Shown: positions 1 to 9,684, counted from the stretch's first letter. The stretch: 64,000 nt of DNA from an uncultured Erysipelotrichaceae bacterium (GCA_944327135.1 CALVGQ010000012.1:1-64000), one strand, 5' to 3'. Numbers and translations: made by a program. Notes: generated by a model not told the origin, from the sequence alone.

Positions 1-614
1 GCATTCGGCTGCGTCAGATGGCATATGCTTATGCTGCCAGCGAGCAAAATGCTTCCATAGCTACTGTAGTCACCGCTCCAACATTAGGATCTTGTGGAAT
101 CATGGCTGGGTTGATGTATTACTATTATAACGATGTGGGGATCAGTCGTCAGCGATTAATCAGAGCGCTGGCAGTAGGAGGTTTGTTTGGCAATGTGATC
201 AAAGCCAATGCGACCATTTCTGGTGCAGTTGGTGGCTGTCAGGCAGAAGTAGGTGCTGCCTGCTGTATGGCAGCGGCAGCTAGCGCCTATCTTAATGAAT
301 TAGGTTTGAAACAAATTGAATATGCTGCCGAAATTGCGATGGAGCATCACCTTGGCTTAACTTGTGATCCGGTAGGCGGCTATGTCATTATTCCGTGTAT
401 TGAACGGAATGGGGTAGCTCTTTTACGTTCCTTGGATGCGATGCTGTTGGCTAAATATATGGGAAAAATCAAAGAGAACCGGGTCCGTTTTGACATGGTC
501 GTAAATACCATGAGTTATACCGGACAAAAATTACCACTTGAACTGAAAGAAACCTCCTTGGGTGGATTGGCTACCGAGGTCAAGGTTATTGAGGATTTAC
601 CGCGTCGCGGATAA
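1..614 (+). CDS. sdaAA: L-serine dehydratase, iron-sulfur-dependent, alpha subunit (5' truncated by window edge)
   Basis: C-terminal ~200 residues of the alpha chain of the two-subunit, [4Fe-4S]-dependent L-serine ammonia-lyase, which converts L-serine to pyruvate and ammonia. The frame is open from the left edge, so the first ATG at 18 is internal. Family cysteines are visible in GSCGIMAG, GGCQAEVG and LTCDPVGG; in this family three such cysteines ligate the cluster. The beta subunit (sdaAB) would be expected to the left, outside the window. A small membrane-protein gene and a U32 peptidase gene follow closely on the same strand, suggesting one transcript. Confidence 0.93.
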   Translation, partial: IRLRQMAYAYAASEQNASIATVVTAPTLGSCGIMAGLMYYYYNDVGISRQRLIRALAVGGLFGNVIKANATISGAVGGCQAEVGAACCMAAAASAYLNELGLKQIEYAAEIAMEHHLGLTCDPVGGYVIIPCIERNGVALLRSLDAMLLAKYMGKIKENRVRFDMVVNTMSYTGQKLPLELKETSLGGLATEVKVIEDLPRRG

Positions 615-631
615 AGAAAGGAAAGAAAAAC

Positions 632-841
632 ATGCTGCTGAATTTAATTTTATTTCCATTTCGGTTGTTGTTTATGATTGCCGGATTCATTTTGACAATG
701 TGCGGGAAATTGATGACCTTCTTAATTGGTTTGATTTTCTGTGTGCTCGGATTGTTTCTTTGTTTGACAGTGATCGGGATCATTCCAGGAATTATCCTTA
801 TTTTGATTGGAATAGCAACCATGCTGAAAGGATTATTTTAG
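632..841 (+). CDS. Small hydrophobic membrane protein, unknown function
   Basis: 69 residues, almost entirely hydrophobic, with two or three predicted membrane spans around residues 4-22, 28-48 and 50-66 and only a few charged residues. A purine-rich GAAAGGA lies just upstream of the ATG, and the TAG stop is immediately followed by the ATG of the U32 peptidase gene, so the two are probably translationally coupled. No recognisable family motif. It reads as a real gene because of its tight packing between two certain genes on the same strand. Confidence 0.72.
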   Translation: MLLNLILFPFRLLFMIAGFILTMCGKLMTFLIGLIFCVLGLFLCLTVIGIIPGIILILIGIATMLKGLF

Positions 842-3118
842 ATGAAAAAACCGGAATTGCTGGCACCAGCGGGTTCAATGGAAGCACTAAAAGCCGCCGT
901 GAACAATGGAGCAGATGCTGTTTATTTAGGAGGCTCACGTTTTGGAGCTCGCGCTTATGCTCAAAATTTTGATGAAAGAGCCATGGTGGAAGCTGTGCGA
1001 TTCTGTCATATTCGTGGTGTTCGAGTTTATGTGACCTTTAATACGCTGGTATATGAAGATGAGTTGGCTGAGGCGATGAAAATGGTTGACTTTTACTATC
1101 ATGCGCAAGTTGATGCGCTGATTATCCAGGATTTGGGGTTGTTTGAAATGGTTCGACAAACCTATCCTGATTTTGAATTGCATTGTTCAACACAGATGCA
1201 CATACATAATCTGGAAGGAATTCGACTGATGAAAAAATGGGGGGCATCCAGGGTTGTCGTAGCTCGAGAAACACCTCTTGAGCTGATTCGGGACTGGACA
1301 AAAGAAGAAATCGAAATCGAAGTCTTTGTATATGGCGCATTGTGTATTAGTTACAGTGGTCAATGTCTGTTAAGCAGCCTTAACGGAGGGCGCAGTGGCA
1401 ATCGAGGAGAATGTGCTCAGCCATGCCGAATGAAATATCAGCTTCAAAAAGGAAATTCTTATGAACCTATTCAAGCGACAGGAGAGTATTGGCTTAGTCC
1501 GCGAGATTTGTATACATTGGATCACTTAGAAGCATTGTTGGAAGCAGGAATCAGCAGTTTTAAGATTGAGGGAAGGATGAAGCGACCGGAATATGTAGGA
1601 GAGGTCGTTCATTTATATCGAAAGGCAATCGATGCCTGGTTTGAAAAGCGATCATGGAAATTGGGTTCAGAAGAAAAGGAAAGTCTGATGAAGCTTTTTC
1701 ATCGAGGGTTTACTTCTGGTCATTTATTTCATGCCGTTGGTTCATCTTTAATGAATTCAAGTCGACCTAATCATCAGGGAATTCTTTTGGGAGAGGTCAT
1801 GGGCAGAAACCAGCAGCGACTCGTTTTAAAACTTTCGCATGATCTTCATCAAGGAGATGGAATTCGTATTCTTTCTAAAAATCAAGACAGCGGATTAACT
1901 GTTCACCGTATTCTGAAAGATGGAAAACTCGTGAATCAGGCTAAAGCCTCTGAAACAGTCGAACTGGAAACATCCAAATCGCTTGTTTATCGGCCGCATG
2001 ATCTTGTTGTTTTGACAACTGATCGCAATCAATGTGAGTCTATTTTGAAACGTTCAGAGAAAATATTTCGGCCAATTCTTCTTCAGGGACGATTTGAGGC
2101 GCGAATTGGACAACCGGCAGTCTTTTTTTTAAGTGATGAAATGCATGAAATTGAGGTAAGCAGTGTGGAAATTGTTAGTCTTGCTAAGAAGGCTCCTTTG
2201 CAGCAAGACCAAATCCGAAAGCAGCTCAACAAATTGGGAGATACGCCTTATCAATATCAAAGTTTGGAATTGAATTGTGATTCTTCAATCTTTTTAAGTT
2301 TGCGCAGCTTGAATGAACTGCGTCGTCAGGCCGTGGAAAAAATAAATGAAGCCCGGATTGCGGTAAACCGCAAAATCATTCCGTTATTTGAATGGCCGAA
2401 AAGCATTAAACAGGATATTCAGGGAGATTGGTTCGATGCAGATCGAATTGAACAGGCTGAGGCAGTGATTCATTCTAAGCAGCCCTTATTCAGCTGTTTT
2501 CCAGATGTTTTGAATCGTTTCAGCGAAGCAGGGCAGAAAGGGCTCCGCGCAGAAGAAAAAACATCGTCCTTTCAAAGTAGATTTATTTTGCACAGTCAGC
2601 TAGGCTCTTTGCTTCAGCCGAAGGAAAAGGGACAAATTTGGCTGGCAGATACAGGTTTTAATGTTACTAACAGTTATGCACTTCATTTTTTAGCTGCTCT
2701 TCAGGTCGATGGCGTCGTTGCTTCTTTGGAAGCTTCTGATTCTCAAATTGAAGCAATGATCCAAGGTTATCAAAAACGTTACGGAGCCATGCCTTGTGTT
2801 GGAAAAAGAGTTTACGGTCGAAGAGAACTGATGATCATGAAACATTGCGTGGTCAACACGGCTTTATCGGATGGAAATCGTGTTCAATGCAGACTTTGTC
2901 AAAATGAACGTTATGCATTGAAGAATGAAAAAGGAGATCGTTTTTTATTAGGGAGAGATCCGCAATGTCATTCAATCCTGTTTGAAGAAAAACCTTTTAT
3001 AAGCATGGCTTGTCCAAAAGGAATTTCTTTTAGGATGTTCCGTTTTACTTTGGAAGATCGTCAGGAAACTGAAAAAGTGCTGCAGATGGCATTGGAAATC
3101 CCTTTTTCTAATGCTTGA
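842..3118 (+). CDS. U32 family peptidase (RlhA-type), long form
   Basis: 758 residues. The N-terminal half is a classic U32 domain: it opens with PELLAPAGS and continues with GADAVYLGG, and has the cysteine signature at about residues 168-195 (ALCISYSGQC, then GECAQPC). U32 members such as E. coli RlhA and TrhP work in hydroxylation of rRNA or tRNA bases; older names call them collagenase-like peptidases. The long C-terminal half, with additional Cys residues near the end (CRLCQNE), resembles the extra domain (DUF3656 type) of the long U32 form. The exact RNA substrate cannot be told from sequence. A clear terminator follows. Confidence 0.9.
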   Translation: MKKPELLAPAGSMEALKAAVNNGADAVYLGGSRFGARAYAQNFDERAMVEAVRFCHIRGVRVYVTFNTLVYEDELAEAMKMVDFYYHAQVDALIIQDLGLFEMVRQTYPDFELHCSTQMHIHNLEGIRLMKKWGASRVVVARETPLELIRDWTKEEIEIEVFVYGALCISYSGQCLLSSLNGGRSGNRGECAQPCRMKYQLQKGNSYEPIQATGEYWLSPRDLYTLDHLEALLEAGISSFKIEGRMKRPEYVGEVVHLYRKAIDAWFEKRSWKLGSEEKESLMKLFHRGFTSGHLFHAVGSSLMNSSRPNHQGILLGEVMGRNQQRLVLKLSHDLHQGDGIRILSKNQDSGLTVHRILKDGKLVNQAKASETVELETSKSLVYRPHDLVVLTTDRNQCESILKRSEKIFRPILLQGRFEARIGQPAVFFLSDEMHEIEVSSVEIVSLAKKAPLQQDQIRKQLNKLGDTPYQYQSLELNCDSSIFLSLRSLNELRRQAVEKINEARIAVNRKIIPLFEWPKSIKQDIQGDWFDADRIEQAEAVIHSKQPLFSCFPDVLNRFSEAGQKGLRAEEKTSSFQSRFILHSQLGSLLQPKEKGQIWLADTGFNVTNSYALHFLAALQVDGVVASLEASDSQIEAMIQGYQKRYGAMPCVGKRVYGRRELMIMKHCVVNTALSDGNRVQCRLCQNERYALKNEKGDRFLLGRDPQCHSILFEEKPFISMACPKGISFRMFRFTLEDRQETEKVLQMALEIPFSNA

Positions 3119-3130
3119 TTTGTGTTTAAA

Positions 3131-3156
3131 ACAACCTGGAAACAGGTTGTTTTTTT
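3131..3156 (+). terminator. Rho-independent terminator after the U32 gene
   Basis: Perfect 8-bp stem ACAACCTG / CAGGTTGT with a GAAA loop, followed by six or more T. It ends the sdaAA-U32 transcript before the smc promoter. Confidence 0.92.
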
Positions 3157-3209
3157 ATTTGTGAAAACTGAGTTTCTATGAATTTATAGTGTTCATTTAA
3201 GGGCATATT

Positions 3210-3218
3210 TGATATAAT
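3210..3218 (+). promoter_or_regulatory. Extended -10 promoter of the smc operon
   Basis: TGATATAAT is an extended -10 element (TG-n-TATAAT). No good -35 lies 16-18 bases upstream. It sits between the upstream terminator and the AGGAGG ribosome binding site of smc. Confidence 0.65.
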
Positions 3219-3244
3219 AATTTGGTGAAGTTAGGAGGCTGCTT

Positions 3245-6187
3245 ATGTTTTTGAAACGTATAGAAATGCAGGGATTTAAATCTTTTGCAGACAAAGTAGT
3301 CATATCCTTTGATCATTCGATTACCGGGGTCGTTGGCCCAAATGGCTGCGGGAAAAGTAATATCACGGATGCGATTCGATGGGTCCTGGGCGAGCAATCG
3401 GTAAAATCCCTGCGGGGCAATACCATGACAGATATTATATTTGCGGGCAGTGCTGATCGAAAAATGGTGAATCTGGCTGAAGTAACCTTGGTTTTTGATA
3501 ATTCATTGCATCAGCTGAATTCAGAGGCAGAGGAAATTGAGATAACTCGCCGTTTATATCGGCACACTGCGGAAGCAGAATATCTAATTAATCGGGTTCC
3601 TTGCCGGTTAAAGGATATTGTCGATCTGACTCTGGATACTGGTCTTGGAAGAGATTCGCTTTCCATGATCTCACAAGGCAATATTTCTTCTTTTGCTGAA
3701 GCTAAACCCATTGATCGGCGTGCTATTTTTGAAGAAGCAGCCGGTGTAAGCAAATACAAAAAAAGAAAAATTGAATCCCTTTCCAAGCTGGAAAGAACCA
3801 AAGAAAATTTAGAACGTGTTTCAGACATCGTTGCTGAATTGGAACGTCAGGTAACACCGTTGAAGCGTCAGGCAAGAAAAGCAGAAATCTTTCGAGAAAA
3901 GAAAAAACGTCTTCAGGAAATTGAGATTGCAGTTTTGGTCAAAGATATAGAACAGCTGAACCAGGATATGGAGCAGGCAGAAAAAACACTGTTTGAAATT
4001 GAGAGTCAGATGGCAATGCAAAACACGACGATTCAGGTACATGAAACGGCGGTTCAGCAATCCAGAGGACGAATCAGTCAATTGGAAACAGAAGTCAATG
4101 CGCTGCAAGATGAACTGATGAAAACGATTCGTGAAATTCAGACGCTGGAAACACGAAAGATCGAAGTAGATGAAAAGCGGAAATATGCCATTGAAGTAGG
4201 GAACAGTGAGGAAAAAATCCGAGAGTTATCCGAGTTGCTGGACGAAGCCCGTTTGGAATATCAAGATCGAAAACAGCGGATGGATCAGCTGAATATCGAT
4301 CTTGATTTGTTGAGCAGCCAGCTAACCGAGTCTGCCATGATGCTGATTGAAGCCAATCAAAAAAATGATCAGGCTCAGATGCTGGTCAGAAGGCTGGAAA
4401 ACCGCCGAGATCTGTTAGAAAACATGCTTAAAGAACCGTTTCACTCTCAATCCGGGGTTAAATCGATCATGGATAATCAAACTGCATTTTCTGGAGTTTG
4501 GGGTGTAGTTGCTCAGAATTTAAAGCCTGAAAACGGATATGAAGAGGCAATCAATGTTGCATTGGGCGGAGCGGTGATGAATATTGTAACCGAAGATGAA
4601 CGTGCAGCGCGTCGATGCATCGATTTTTTGAAAAAGAATCAAAGCGGTCGAGCAACCTTTTTGCCAGCAAGAGTGTTGCGGCCTCGAACAGTAAGTGCTG
4701 AACATCGAATTCTTGCAGAAAAAGCAGAGGGATTTCTTGGAATAGCCAGTCAGTTTGTTCACTGTTCTGCACGCTTTGAAGTGGTCAATCAAAGCCTGCT
4801 TCAAAATGTTTTGGTTGTGGATTCGCTTGAACATGGCAATCAATTGGCGGATTTGTTGAAATTCAGTTATAAAATCGTCACTCTGGAAGGCGACGTCATT
4901 CATCGCGGCGGCTCTATGACCGGCGGAAAAGTGCGAAATTCAACTTCGTTGATTACGGCTGAAAAGGAACTGAAGGAAATTCGACAGAAGCTGGATGGTG
5001 CAGCTGCTCAGAAGCAGTTAGCGGAGAAGGAAACTCATGCCATTTCACAGCGCAAAATTTCCCTTGAAAATCAGCTGATGGAAAAACGAATCAGTTTGGC
5101 TCAATTAGAACCGGTAGTAGAAGCGAAAAGAGCGAAATTCGAACGCTTGAAAAATGATTTGGATCAATTGCACCCCAATCAGGATTCAGTTCGATCTGAA
5201 GAGAATTTTCAGGATACGCTGATCCATCGCCTTAATGAAAATTATTCGAGAAGGGATGCAATTACTTCAGCGATTCAAGTAAAGCGAGAGGAAAGGATCA
5301 AGCTTTCTCAAGAAACCGAACGTAAAGAACAACAGATTCGTCAGATTCGTAAAGAATTAGAAACTGCGAATGCTTCTCAGCGGGCAATCGAAATCGATCA
5401 GGCAAAGCTTTCGACCCGTTTGGATGCGGCATTGAGTCGATTAACCAGTGAATATCAACTCACTTTTGATTATGCTAAGACACGAGTTCATGAAGGAAAT
5501 TTTGAGAATGCCAGAGAGGAAGTGCAAAGGCTTCGTCAAGAGATCGAAGCGTTGGGCAATATCAATATGAATGCTCCCGAAGAATATTCTGAGGTCAACG
5601 AGCGGTATGAATTCATGACAAAACAGATGAAGGATCTGATGGAAGCCAGAGAGAAGATCTTAACGGCTATTGATGAAATGGATGAAGTCATGATTCGATT
5701 ATTTAAGGAAATGTTTGAGAAGATCAATGCTGAGCTGAATGAAACTTTCCGTGTCTTGTTCGGTGGTGGAAAAGCTCGACTGATTTTGGAAGATCCGTCC
5801 GATATCTTGAATACCGGAATTGATATCGATGTTCAGCCGCCAGGGAAACAGGTTCAAAATATTCGCCTGTTTTCTGGTGGAGAAAAGAGTCTGATTGCAA
5901 TTTGTGTCCTATTTTCCATCTTGAAAGTCAGACCGGTCCCACTTTGTATTTTCGATGAGGTGGAAGCGGCTTTGGATCAGGGAAATGTTGAACGGGTTGC
6001 ACGGTATCTGAAAAATTTCAAACAGAATACACAGTTTATTGTTGTTACCCATCGTCCTGGAACAATGGAACAATGTGACGTATTGTATGGGGTCACGATG
6101 CAGAAACAGGGAGTTTCTCAGATGCTGAAAGTAGAACTGAAGGAAGCCGTTGGAATGGCAGATGAAAATCAGGAGGGAACAGCATGA
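3245..6187 (+). CDS. smc: Chromosome segregation ATPase SMC, short-armed
   Basis: Core subunit of the SMC-ScpAB condensin that organises and segregates the chromosome. Walker A GPNGCGKSN at 31-39; signature motif FSGGEKSL near 876-883; Walker B CIFDEVEAALD at 901-911. Flexible hinge at roughly 405-560 (VWGVVAQNL through GGSMTGGK), flanked by coiled-coil arms of about 230 residues each (170-400 and 565-790). At 980 residues it is about 200 shorter than the 1186-residue B. subtilis protein, and the shortening lies in the arms, not in the heads or hinge. ATG with AGGAGG seven bases upstream. The stop overlaps the ftsY start by four bases. rnc, often its upstream neighbour, lies 27 kb away here. 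Confidence 0.97.
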   Translation: MFLKRIEMQGFKSFADKVVISFDHSITGVVGPNGCGKSNITDAIRWVLGEQSVKSLRGNTMTDIIFAGSADRKMVNLAEVTLVFDNSLHQLNSEAEEIEITRRLYRHTAEAEYLINRVPCRLKDIVDLTLDTGLGRDSLSMISQGNISSFAEAKPIDRRAIFEEAAGVSKYKKRKIESLSKLERTKENLERVSDIVAELERQVTPLKRQARKAEIFREKKKRLQEIEIAVLVKDIEQLNQDMEQAEKTLFEIESQMAMQNTTIQVHETAVQQSRGRISQLETEVNALQDELMKTIREIQTLETRKIEVDEKRKYAIEVGNSEEKIRELSELLDEARLEYQDRKQRMDQLNIDLDLLSSQLTESAMMLIEANQKNDQAQMLVRRLENRRDLLENMLKEPFHSQSGVKSIMDNQTAFSGVWGVVAQNLKPENGYEEAINVALGGAVMNIVTEDERAARRCIDFLKKNQSGRATFLPARVLRPRTVSAEHRILAEKAEGFLGIASQFVHCSARFEVVNQSLLQNVLVVDSLEHGNQLADLLKFSYKIVTLEGDVIHRGGSMTGGKVRNSTSLITAEKELKEIRQKLDGAAAQKQLAEKETHAISQRKISLENQLMEKRISLAQLEPVVEAKRAKFERLKNDLDQLHPNQDSVRSEENFQDTLIHRLNENYSRRDAITSAIQVKREERIKLSQETERKEQQIRQIRKELETANASQRAIEIDQAKLSTRLDAALSRLTSEYQLTFDYAKTRVHEGNFENAREEVQRLRQEIEALGNINMNAPEEYSEVNERYEFMTKQMKDLMEAREKILTAIDEMDEVMIRLFKEMFEKINAELNETFRVLFGGGKARLILEDPSDILNTGIDIDVQPPGKQVQNIRLFSGGEKSLIAICVLFSILKVRPVPLCIFDEVEAALDQGNVERVARYLKNFKQNTQFIVVTHRPGTMEQCDVLYGVTMQKQGVSQMLKVELKEAVGMADENQEGTA

Positions 6188-7158
6188 GTTTTTTTTCAAA
6201 ATTAAAAGAACAGTTCTCCAGAAAAGAAGACCGCGATAAATATCTCAGTGGTTTCAGCAAGACCAAAGAATCACTGGCTCGAAAGCTTAGTCGCTTTGCT
6301 TTTGGCTTTAAAGGACTGACTGATGAATTTTTAGAAGAACTGATGATCAGTTTGCTGGAAAGCGATGTAGGAGTGGAGACAGCGGATCGAATTTTGGAAT
6401 CATTAAAAGAAAAGACCCGATCTTTGGATCATCCTGATTATGACACCGTCATTGACTTATTGGTCGAGTCCATGATGGAGTTATACCAGCAAACTGAAGA
6501 TCCTGTCATTACATTGAATGAGGAAGGGTGCACGGTCATTTTGCTGGTAGGAGTAAATGGCAGCGGAAAAACGACAACCTGCGCTAAACTTGCTAAAAAA
6601 TATCGGGATGAGGGGAAAAAAGTGGCGGTAGTTGCTGCGGATACCTTTCGCGCTGGAGCAGTTGATCAGTTAAAACGATGGGCCGATCGGCTGATGATTC
6701 CGTGTGTTGCAGGAAAAGAGAAACGAGATCCGAGCAGTGTTCTGGTCGATGGCTGTCGCTATGCAAAAGAAAACGGGATTGAAGTGCTACTTTGTGATAC
6801 GGCCGGCAGGTTGCAAAACAAAGCCAATCTGATGAGCGAGCTGGCAAAAATGCGGCGAGTGATCCAAAAGGAGATCAAAGGTGCGCCTCATCATGTTTGG
6901 CTGATTTTGGATGCAACAACCGGACAAAATGGAATGACTCAAGCTCGACTATTTCAGGAATCCACGCAGCTTACCGGTTTGATCCTGACTAAAATGGATG
7001 GAACCGCCCGTGGCGGAATTATTTTGGCTATTAAGGATTCGCTGCATCTGCCAGTGTATTTTATTGGATTAGGGGAGCATGAAGAGGATCTAAGGCCCTT
7101 TGATCTTGAGTCATATCTTTACAGCATGACTGAAGGAATCGTGCATGATGCTGGATAA
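6184..7158 (+). CDS. ftsY: Signal recognition particle receptor FtsY
   Basis: SRP-type GTPase that docks ribosome-SRP complexes at the membrane for co-translational insertion. A short charged N-terminal segment is followed by the helical N domain and the G domain: G1 GVNGSGKTTT near residue 123, DTFRAGA, G3 DTAGR near 203, and G4 TKMDG near 266. At 324 residues it is the compact Gram-positive form without the long acidic A domain. It overlaps smc by four bases (ATGA) and ylxM by 14 bases, so smc-ftsY-ylxM is one operon. Confidence 0.97.
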   Translation: MSFFSKLKEQFSRKEDRDKYLSGFSKTKESLARKLSRFAFGFKGLTDEFLEELMISLLESDVGVETADRILESLKEKTRSLDHPDYDTVIDLLVESMMELYQQTEDPVITLNEEGCTVILLVGVNGSGKTTTCAKLAKKYRDEGKKVAVVAADTFRAGAVDQLKRWADRLMIPCVAGKEKRDPSSVLVDGCRYAKENGIEVLLCDTAGRLQNKANLMSELAKMRRVIQKEIKGAPHHVWLILDATTGQNGMTQARLFQESTQLTGLILTKMDGTARGGIILAIKDSLHLPVYFIGLGEHEEDLRPFDLESYLYSMTEGIVHDAG

Positions 7159-7462
7159 AACAGAACGAATGAACGCTTTTCTGGATTTTTATGGCATGCT
7201 TTTGACAGAAAAACAACAAAGCGTGTTAAACTACCATTATCGAGAAGATTTTTCATACTCAGAGATTGCAGAACTGATTGGAACCAGCCGCACGGCGGTG
7301 TATGATTTGATTAAACGTTCGGAAGCACTACTTGAGTATTATGAGGAAAAGATGCAGTTGTTAAAACGTTATCAACTGCGAATGAAATGTTATGAAAAGC
7401 TGAATGCTTTACATATAGAAAAAGTAACAGAAATTGTTGCTGAATGCATGGAAACTGAATAA
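7145..7462 (+). CDS. ylxM: YlxM family SRP-associated DNA-binding-like protein
   Basis: 105 residues; helix-turn-helix resembling a sigma-70 region 4 (LTEKQQSVLNYHY, then YSEIAELIGTSRTAVYDLIKR). YlxM is the small helical protein normally encoded between ftsY and ffh; in streptococci it is reported to modulate SRP GTPase activity. The start at 7145 overlaps the end of ftsY. Unusually, the next gene is ackA and not ffh. Confidence 0.93.
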   Translation: MMLDKTERMNAFLDFYGMLLTEKQQSVLNYHYREDFSYSEIAELIGTSRTAVYDLIKRSEALLEYYEEKMQLLKRYQLRMKCYEKLNALHIEKVTEIVAECMETE

Positions 7463-7472
7463 GGAGGATTTT

Positions 7473-8672
7473 ATGAGTACAAAAGTAATTTCAGTCAATG
7501 CGGGTTCTTCTTCACTTAAATTCCAGCTTTACAATATGCCGGAGGAAGAGGTGCTTTGTTCCGGTGTAGCCGAAAGAATCGGATTAGAAGAAGGCATTTT
7601 TACGATCAAGATCCATGGAGAAAAACATACGATCAACACTCCGATTCCAGATCACGATACAGCAGTAAACATGCTGCTTAAAGCATTAATCGACTACAAG
7701 GTTGTGGCTGATTTGGCTGAAATCAAAGGGGCCGGGCATCGCGTAGTTCAAGGAGGAGATTATTTTAAAGGTAGCTGTATCTGTGACGAGGTCAGTACGG
7801 CAAAAGTGTTGGAATATGCGGAATTGGCACCGCTTCATAACAAAGCCAACGCCGGTGGTTATTTAGCATTCAAAAAAGCATTGCCGAGCTGTGGAAACAT
7901 CTTTGTCTTTGATACTGCGTTTCATCAAACGATGAAACCGGAAGTCTATATGTATGCGGTTCCGTATGAATGGTATACTGATTATAAGGTTCGTCGTTAC
8001 GGAGCTCATGGAACATCTCATGATTACGTTTCCCATCGGATGGCAGATCTGATGGACCGTGATATTCAAGGAACCCGGATGATCACTTGTCATCTTGGCA
8101 ACGGGGCTTCGATCTCTGCTGTAAAAGATGGAAAATGTGTTGCTACATCAATGGGATTTACACCGTTAGGCGGGATCATGATGGGAAGCCGTTGTGGTGA
8201 TATTGACCCTGCGATTGTTCCTTATGTCATGAAAAAGACCGGAATGACTCCTGATGAAATGGATACGGCATTAAATAAAAAATCGGGTATGCTGGGAATC
8301 AGTGGAATTTCAAGTGATGCCAGAGATGTTGAAAATGGTGTTCAAGAAGGTAATGAACGAGCTGTTCTGACGCAGGCCATGTATGTAAATCGTGTCATTA
8401 ACGTCATCGGAGGCTATGTCATGCAAATGGGAGGTGTAGACGCCATCTGTTTCACAGCCGGTTTAGGAGAAAATGACGTACACTTGCGACATATGATTTT
8501 AGAAGCGATGAGTGAGCATCTCGGCTTAGTTATCGATTATGAAAAAAATGATACCGTTCGTGGAGAAGAAGCGCTGCTTAGCAAACCGGAATCCAAAGTT
8601 CAGGTTTGGATCATTCCAACGAATGAAGAACTGATGATTGCACGGGATACTTATCGTATTTTGGGATTGTAA
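7473..8672 (+). CDS. ackA: Acetate kinase
   Basis: Converts acetyl phosphate plus ADP to acetate plus ATP, the last step of fermentative acetate formation. 399 residues, the usual length. Motifs: N-terminal NAGSSSLKFQ, YGAHGTSH, HLGNGASI, and FTAGLGEN near the C-terminus. The start at ATG 7473 is set by AAGGAGGATTTT directly upstream; a longer in-frame extension to 7434 overlaps ylxM and lacks a ribosome binding site. No pta gene is in the window. Its stop overlaps the neighbourhood of the nrnA start (one base apart), suggesting coupling. Confidence 0.97.
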   Translation: MSTKVISVNAGSSSLKFQLYNMPEEEVLCSGVAERIGLEEGIFTIKIHGEKHTINTPIPDHDTAVNMLLKALIDYKVVADLAEIKGAGHRVVQGGDYFKGSCICDEVSTAKVLEYAELAPLHNKANAGGYLAFKKALPSCGNIFVFDTAFHQTMKPEVYMYAVPYEWYTDYKVRRYGAHGTSHDYVSHRMADLMDRDIQGTRMITCHLGNGASISAVKDGKCVATSMGFTPLGGIMMGSRCGDIDPAIVPYVMKKTGMTPDEMDTALNKKSGMLGISGISSDARDVENGVQEGNERAVLTQAMYVNRVINVIGGYVMQMGGVDAICFTAGLGENDVHLRHMILEAMSEHLGLVIDYEKNDTVRGEEALLSKPESKVQVWIIPTNEELMIARDTYRILGL

Positions 8673-8673
8673 T

Positions 8674-9600
8674 ATGTTTGAAGGGTTATTGGAGAGTCTG
8701 GAATCAGCTGAAATCATTACGATTTTTCGCCATATACATGCCGATATGGATGCCCTTGGCAGTCAATATGGTTTAAAGGAATGGATTCTTGAGCATTATC
8801 CTGAAAAAAGAGTGTATGCTTTGGGAAAGGACCGTGATGATCATCTTTTTCCTTTAACGGACGAGGTAGAAGATTCCGTGATTGCCAACAGCTTGGTTAT
8901 TGTCTTGGATTGTGCCAATAAAGAACGAATCGATGATCAGCGTTTTGCATTAGGAAAACAGATCCTTGCTATTGATCATCATCCTTTTCAGGATTCGTTT
9001 ATGGATCAAGAGTATCGCTTTGTTTCCTATGCAGCAACCTGTGAAATCTTAACTGAATTTTTTCTTCAGACAGGAAAATCTCTTTCAAAGCAAGTTGCTA
9101 CTTTTTTGTATCGTGGACTTTTAACAGATACCTGTTCATTTAAAACCAACAACACAACAGCGCATACATTAAAAATTGCAGCGGCGCTTTGTGAAGCAGG
9201 GATCGATCTGGTTCAGTGCAATCAAGACGTTTTTGATGTAGCTCGAAATGAGTTTGAATTTGCGACGTATCTGCGCTCTAAAGCGACGCGGGAAAGCAAT
9301 GGGTTAGTCTGGTGTATTTTAGAAACTGAAGAATTTGAACAGTATGGATTAACTGCGTCACAGGCAAAGGAACAGGTTTTTCAGTTTCAAAATGTACAGG
9401 GTTTTGAAATTTGGTGTGTCTTTACAAAAAATGAAATCGGCTTGTATGATGGTTCTTTGCGCAGTCGTAAAAAGGCAATCAATCAAATTGCTTCGCATTT
9501 TCATGGGGGCGGGCATGCCTGTGCCAGTGGAGTCAAGAATTTGAATTGCCAAGAATTGGAAGAATGTTTGGCTGAACTTCGTCAATTGCTGAATCCATGA
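8674..9600 (+). CDS. nrnA: DHH/DHHA1 family phosphoesterase, NrnA-like oligoribonuclease / pAp phosphatase
   Basis: 308 residues, close to the ~313 of B. subtilis NrnA, which degrades nano-RNAs and dephosphorylates pAp. DHH motifs: HIHADMDALGSQ near residue 20, a D in VIVLDCAN, and DHHP near 105. The C-terminal DHHA1 part has GGGHACASG. The start is ATG 8674, one base after the ackA stop; upstream there is only a weak GGGA, so translation is probably coupled to ackA. The extension to 8638 lies inside ackA and is not used. Confidence 0.93.
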   Translation: MFEGLLESLESAEIITIFRHIHADMDALGSQYGLKEWILEHYPEKRVYALGKDRDDHLFPLTDEVEDSVIANSLVIVLDCANKERIDDQRFALGKQILAIDHHPFQDSFMDQEYRFVSYAATCEILTEFFLQTGKSLSKQVATFLYRGLLTDTCSFKTNNTTAHTLKIAAALCEAGIDLVQCNQDVFDVARNEFEFATYLRSKATRESNGLVWCILETEEFEQYGLTASQAKEQVFQFQNVQGFEIWCVFTKNEIGLYDGSLRSRKKAINQIASHFHGGGHACASGVKNLNCQELEECLAELRQLLNP

Positions 9601-9631
9601 CGAAAAAAAGCTTAAAATGACGCTTAAATTG

Positions 9632-9661
9632 TTGTTTTTGAATTATTGATAGTGGTATAAT
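9632..9661 (+). promoter_or_regulatory. Promoter of the HU gene
   Basis: TTGTTT (9632-9637) and TATAAT (9656-9661) separated by 18 bases, 23 bases upstream of the HU ATG. The ribosome binding site GGAGG follows near 9672. Confidence 0.82.
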
Positions 9662-9684
9662 ATTTATATCTGGAGGATAAAAAA

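Noticed and set aside
3245-6187. SMC as a truncated or broken gene because of its 980-residue length
   Set aside because: Walker A, hinge, signature and Walker B are all intact and in one frame; only the arms are short.
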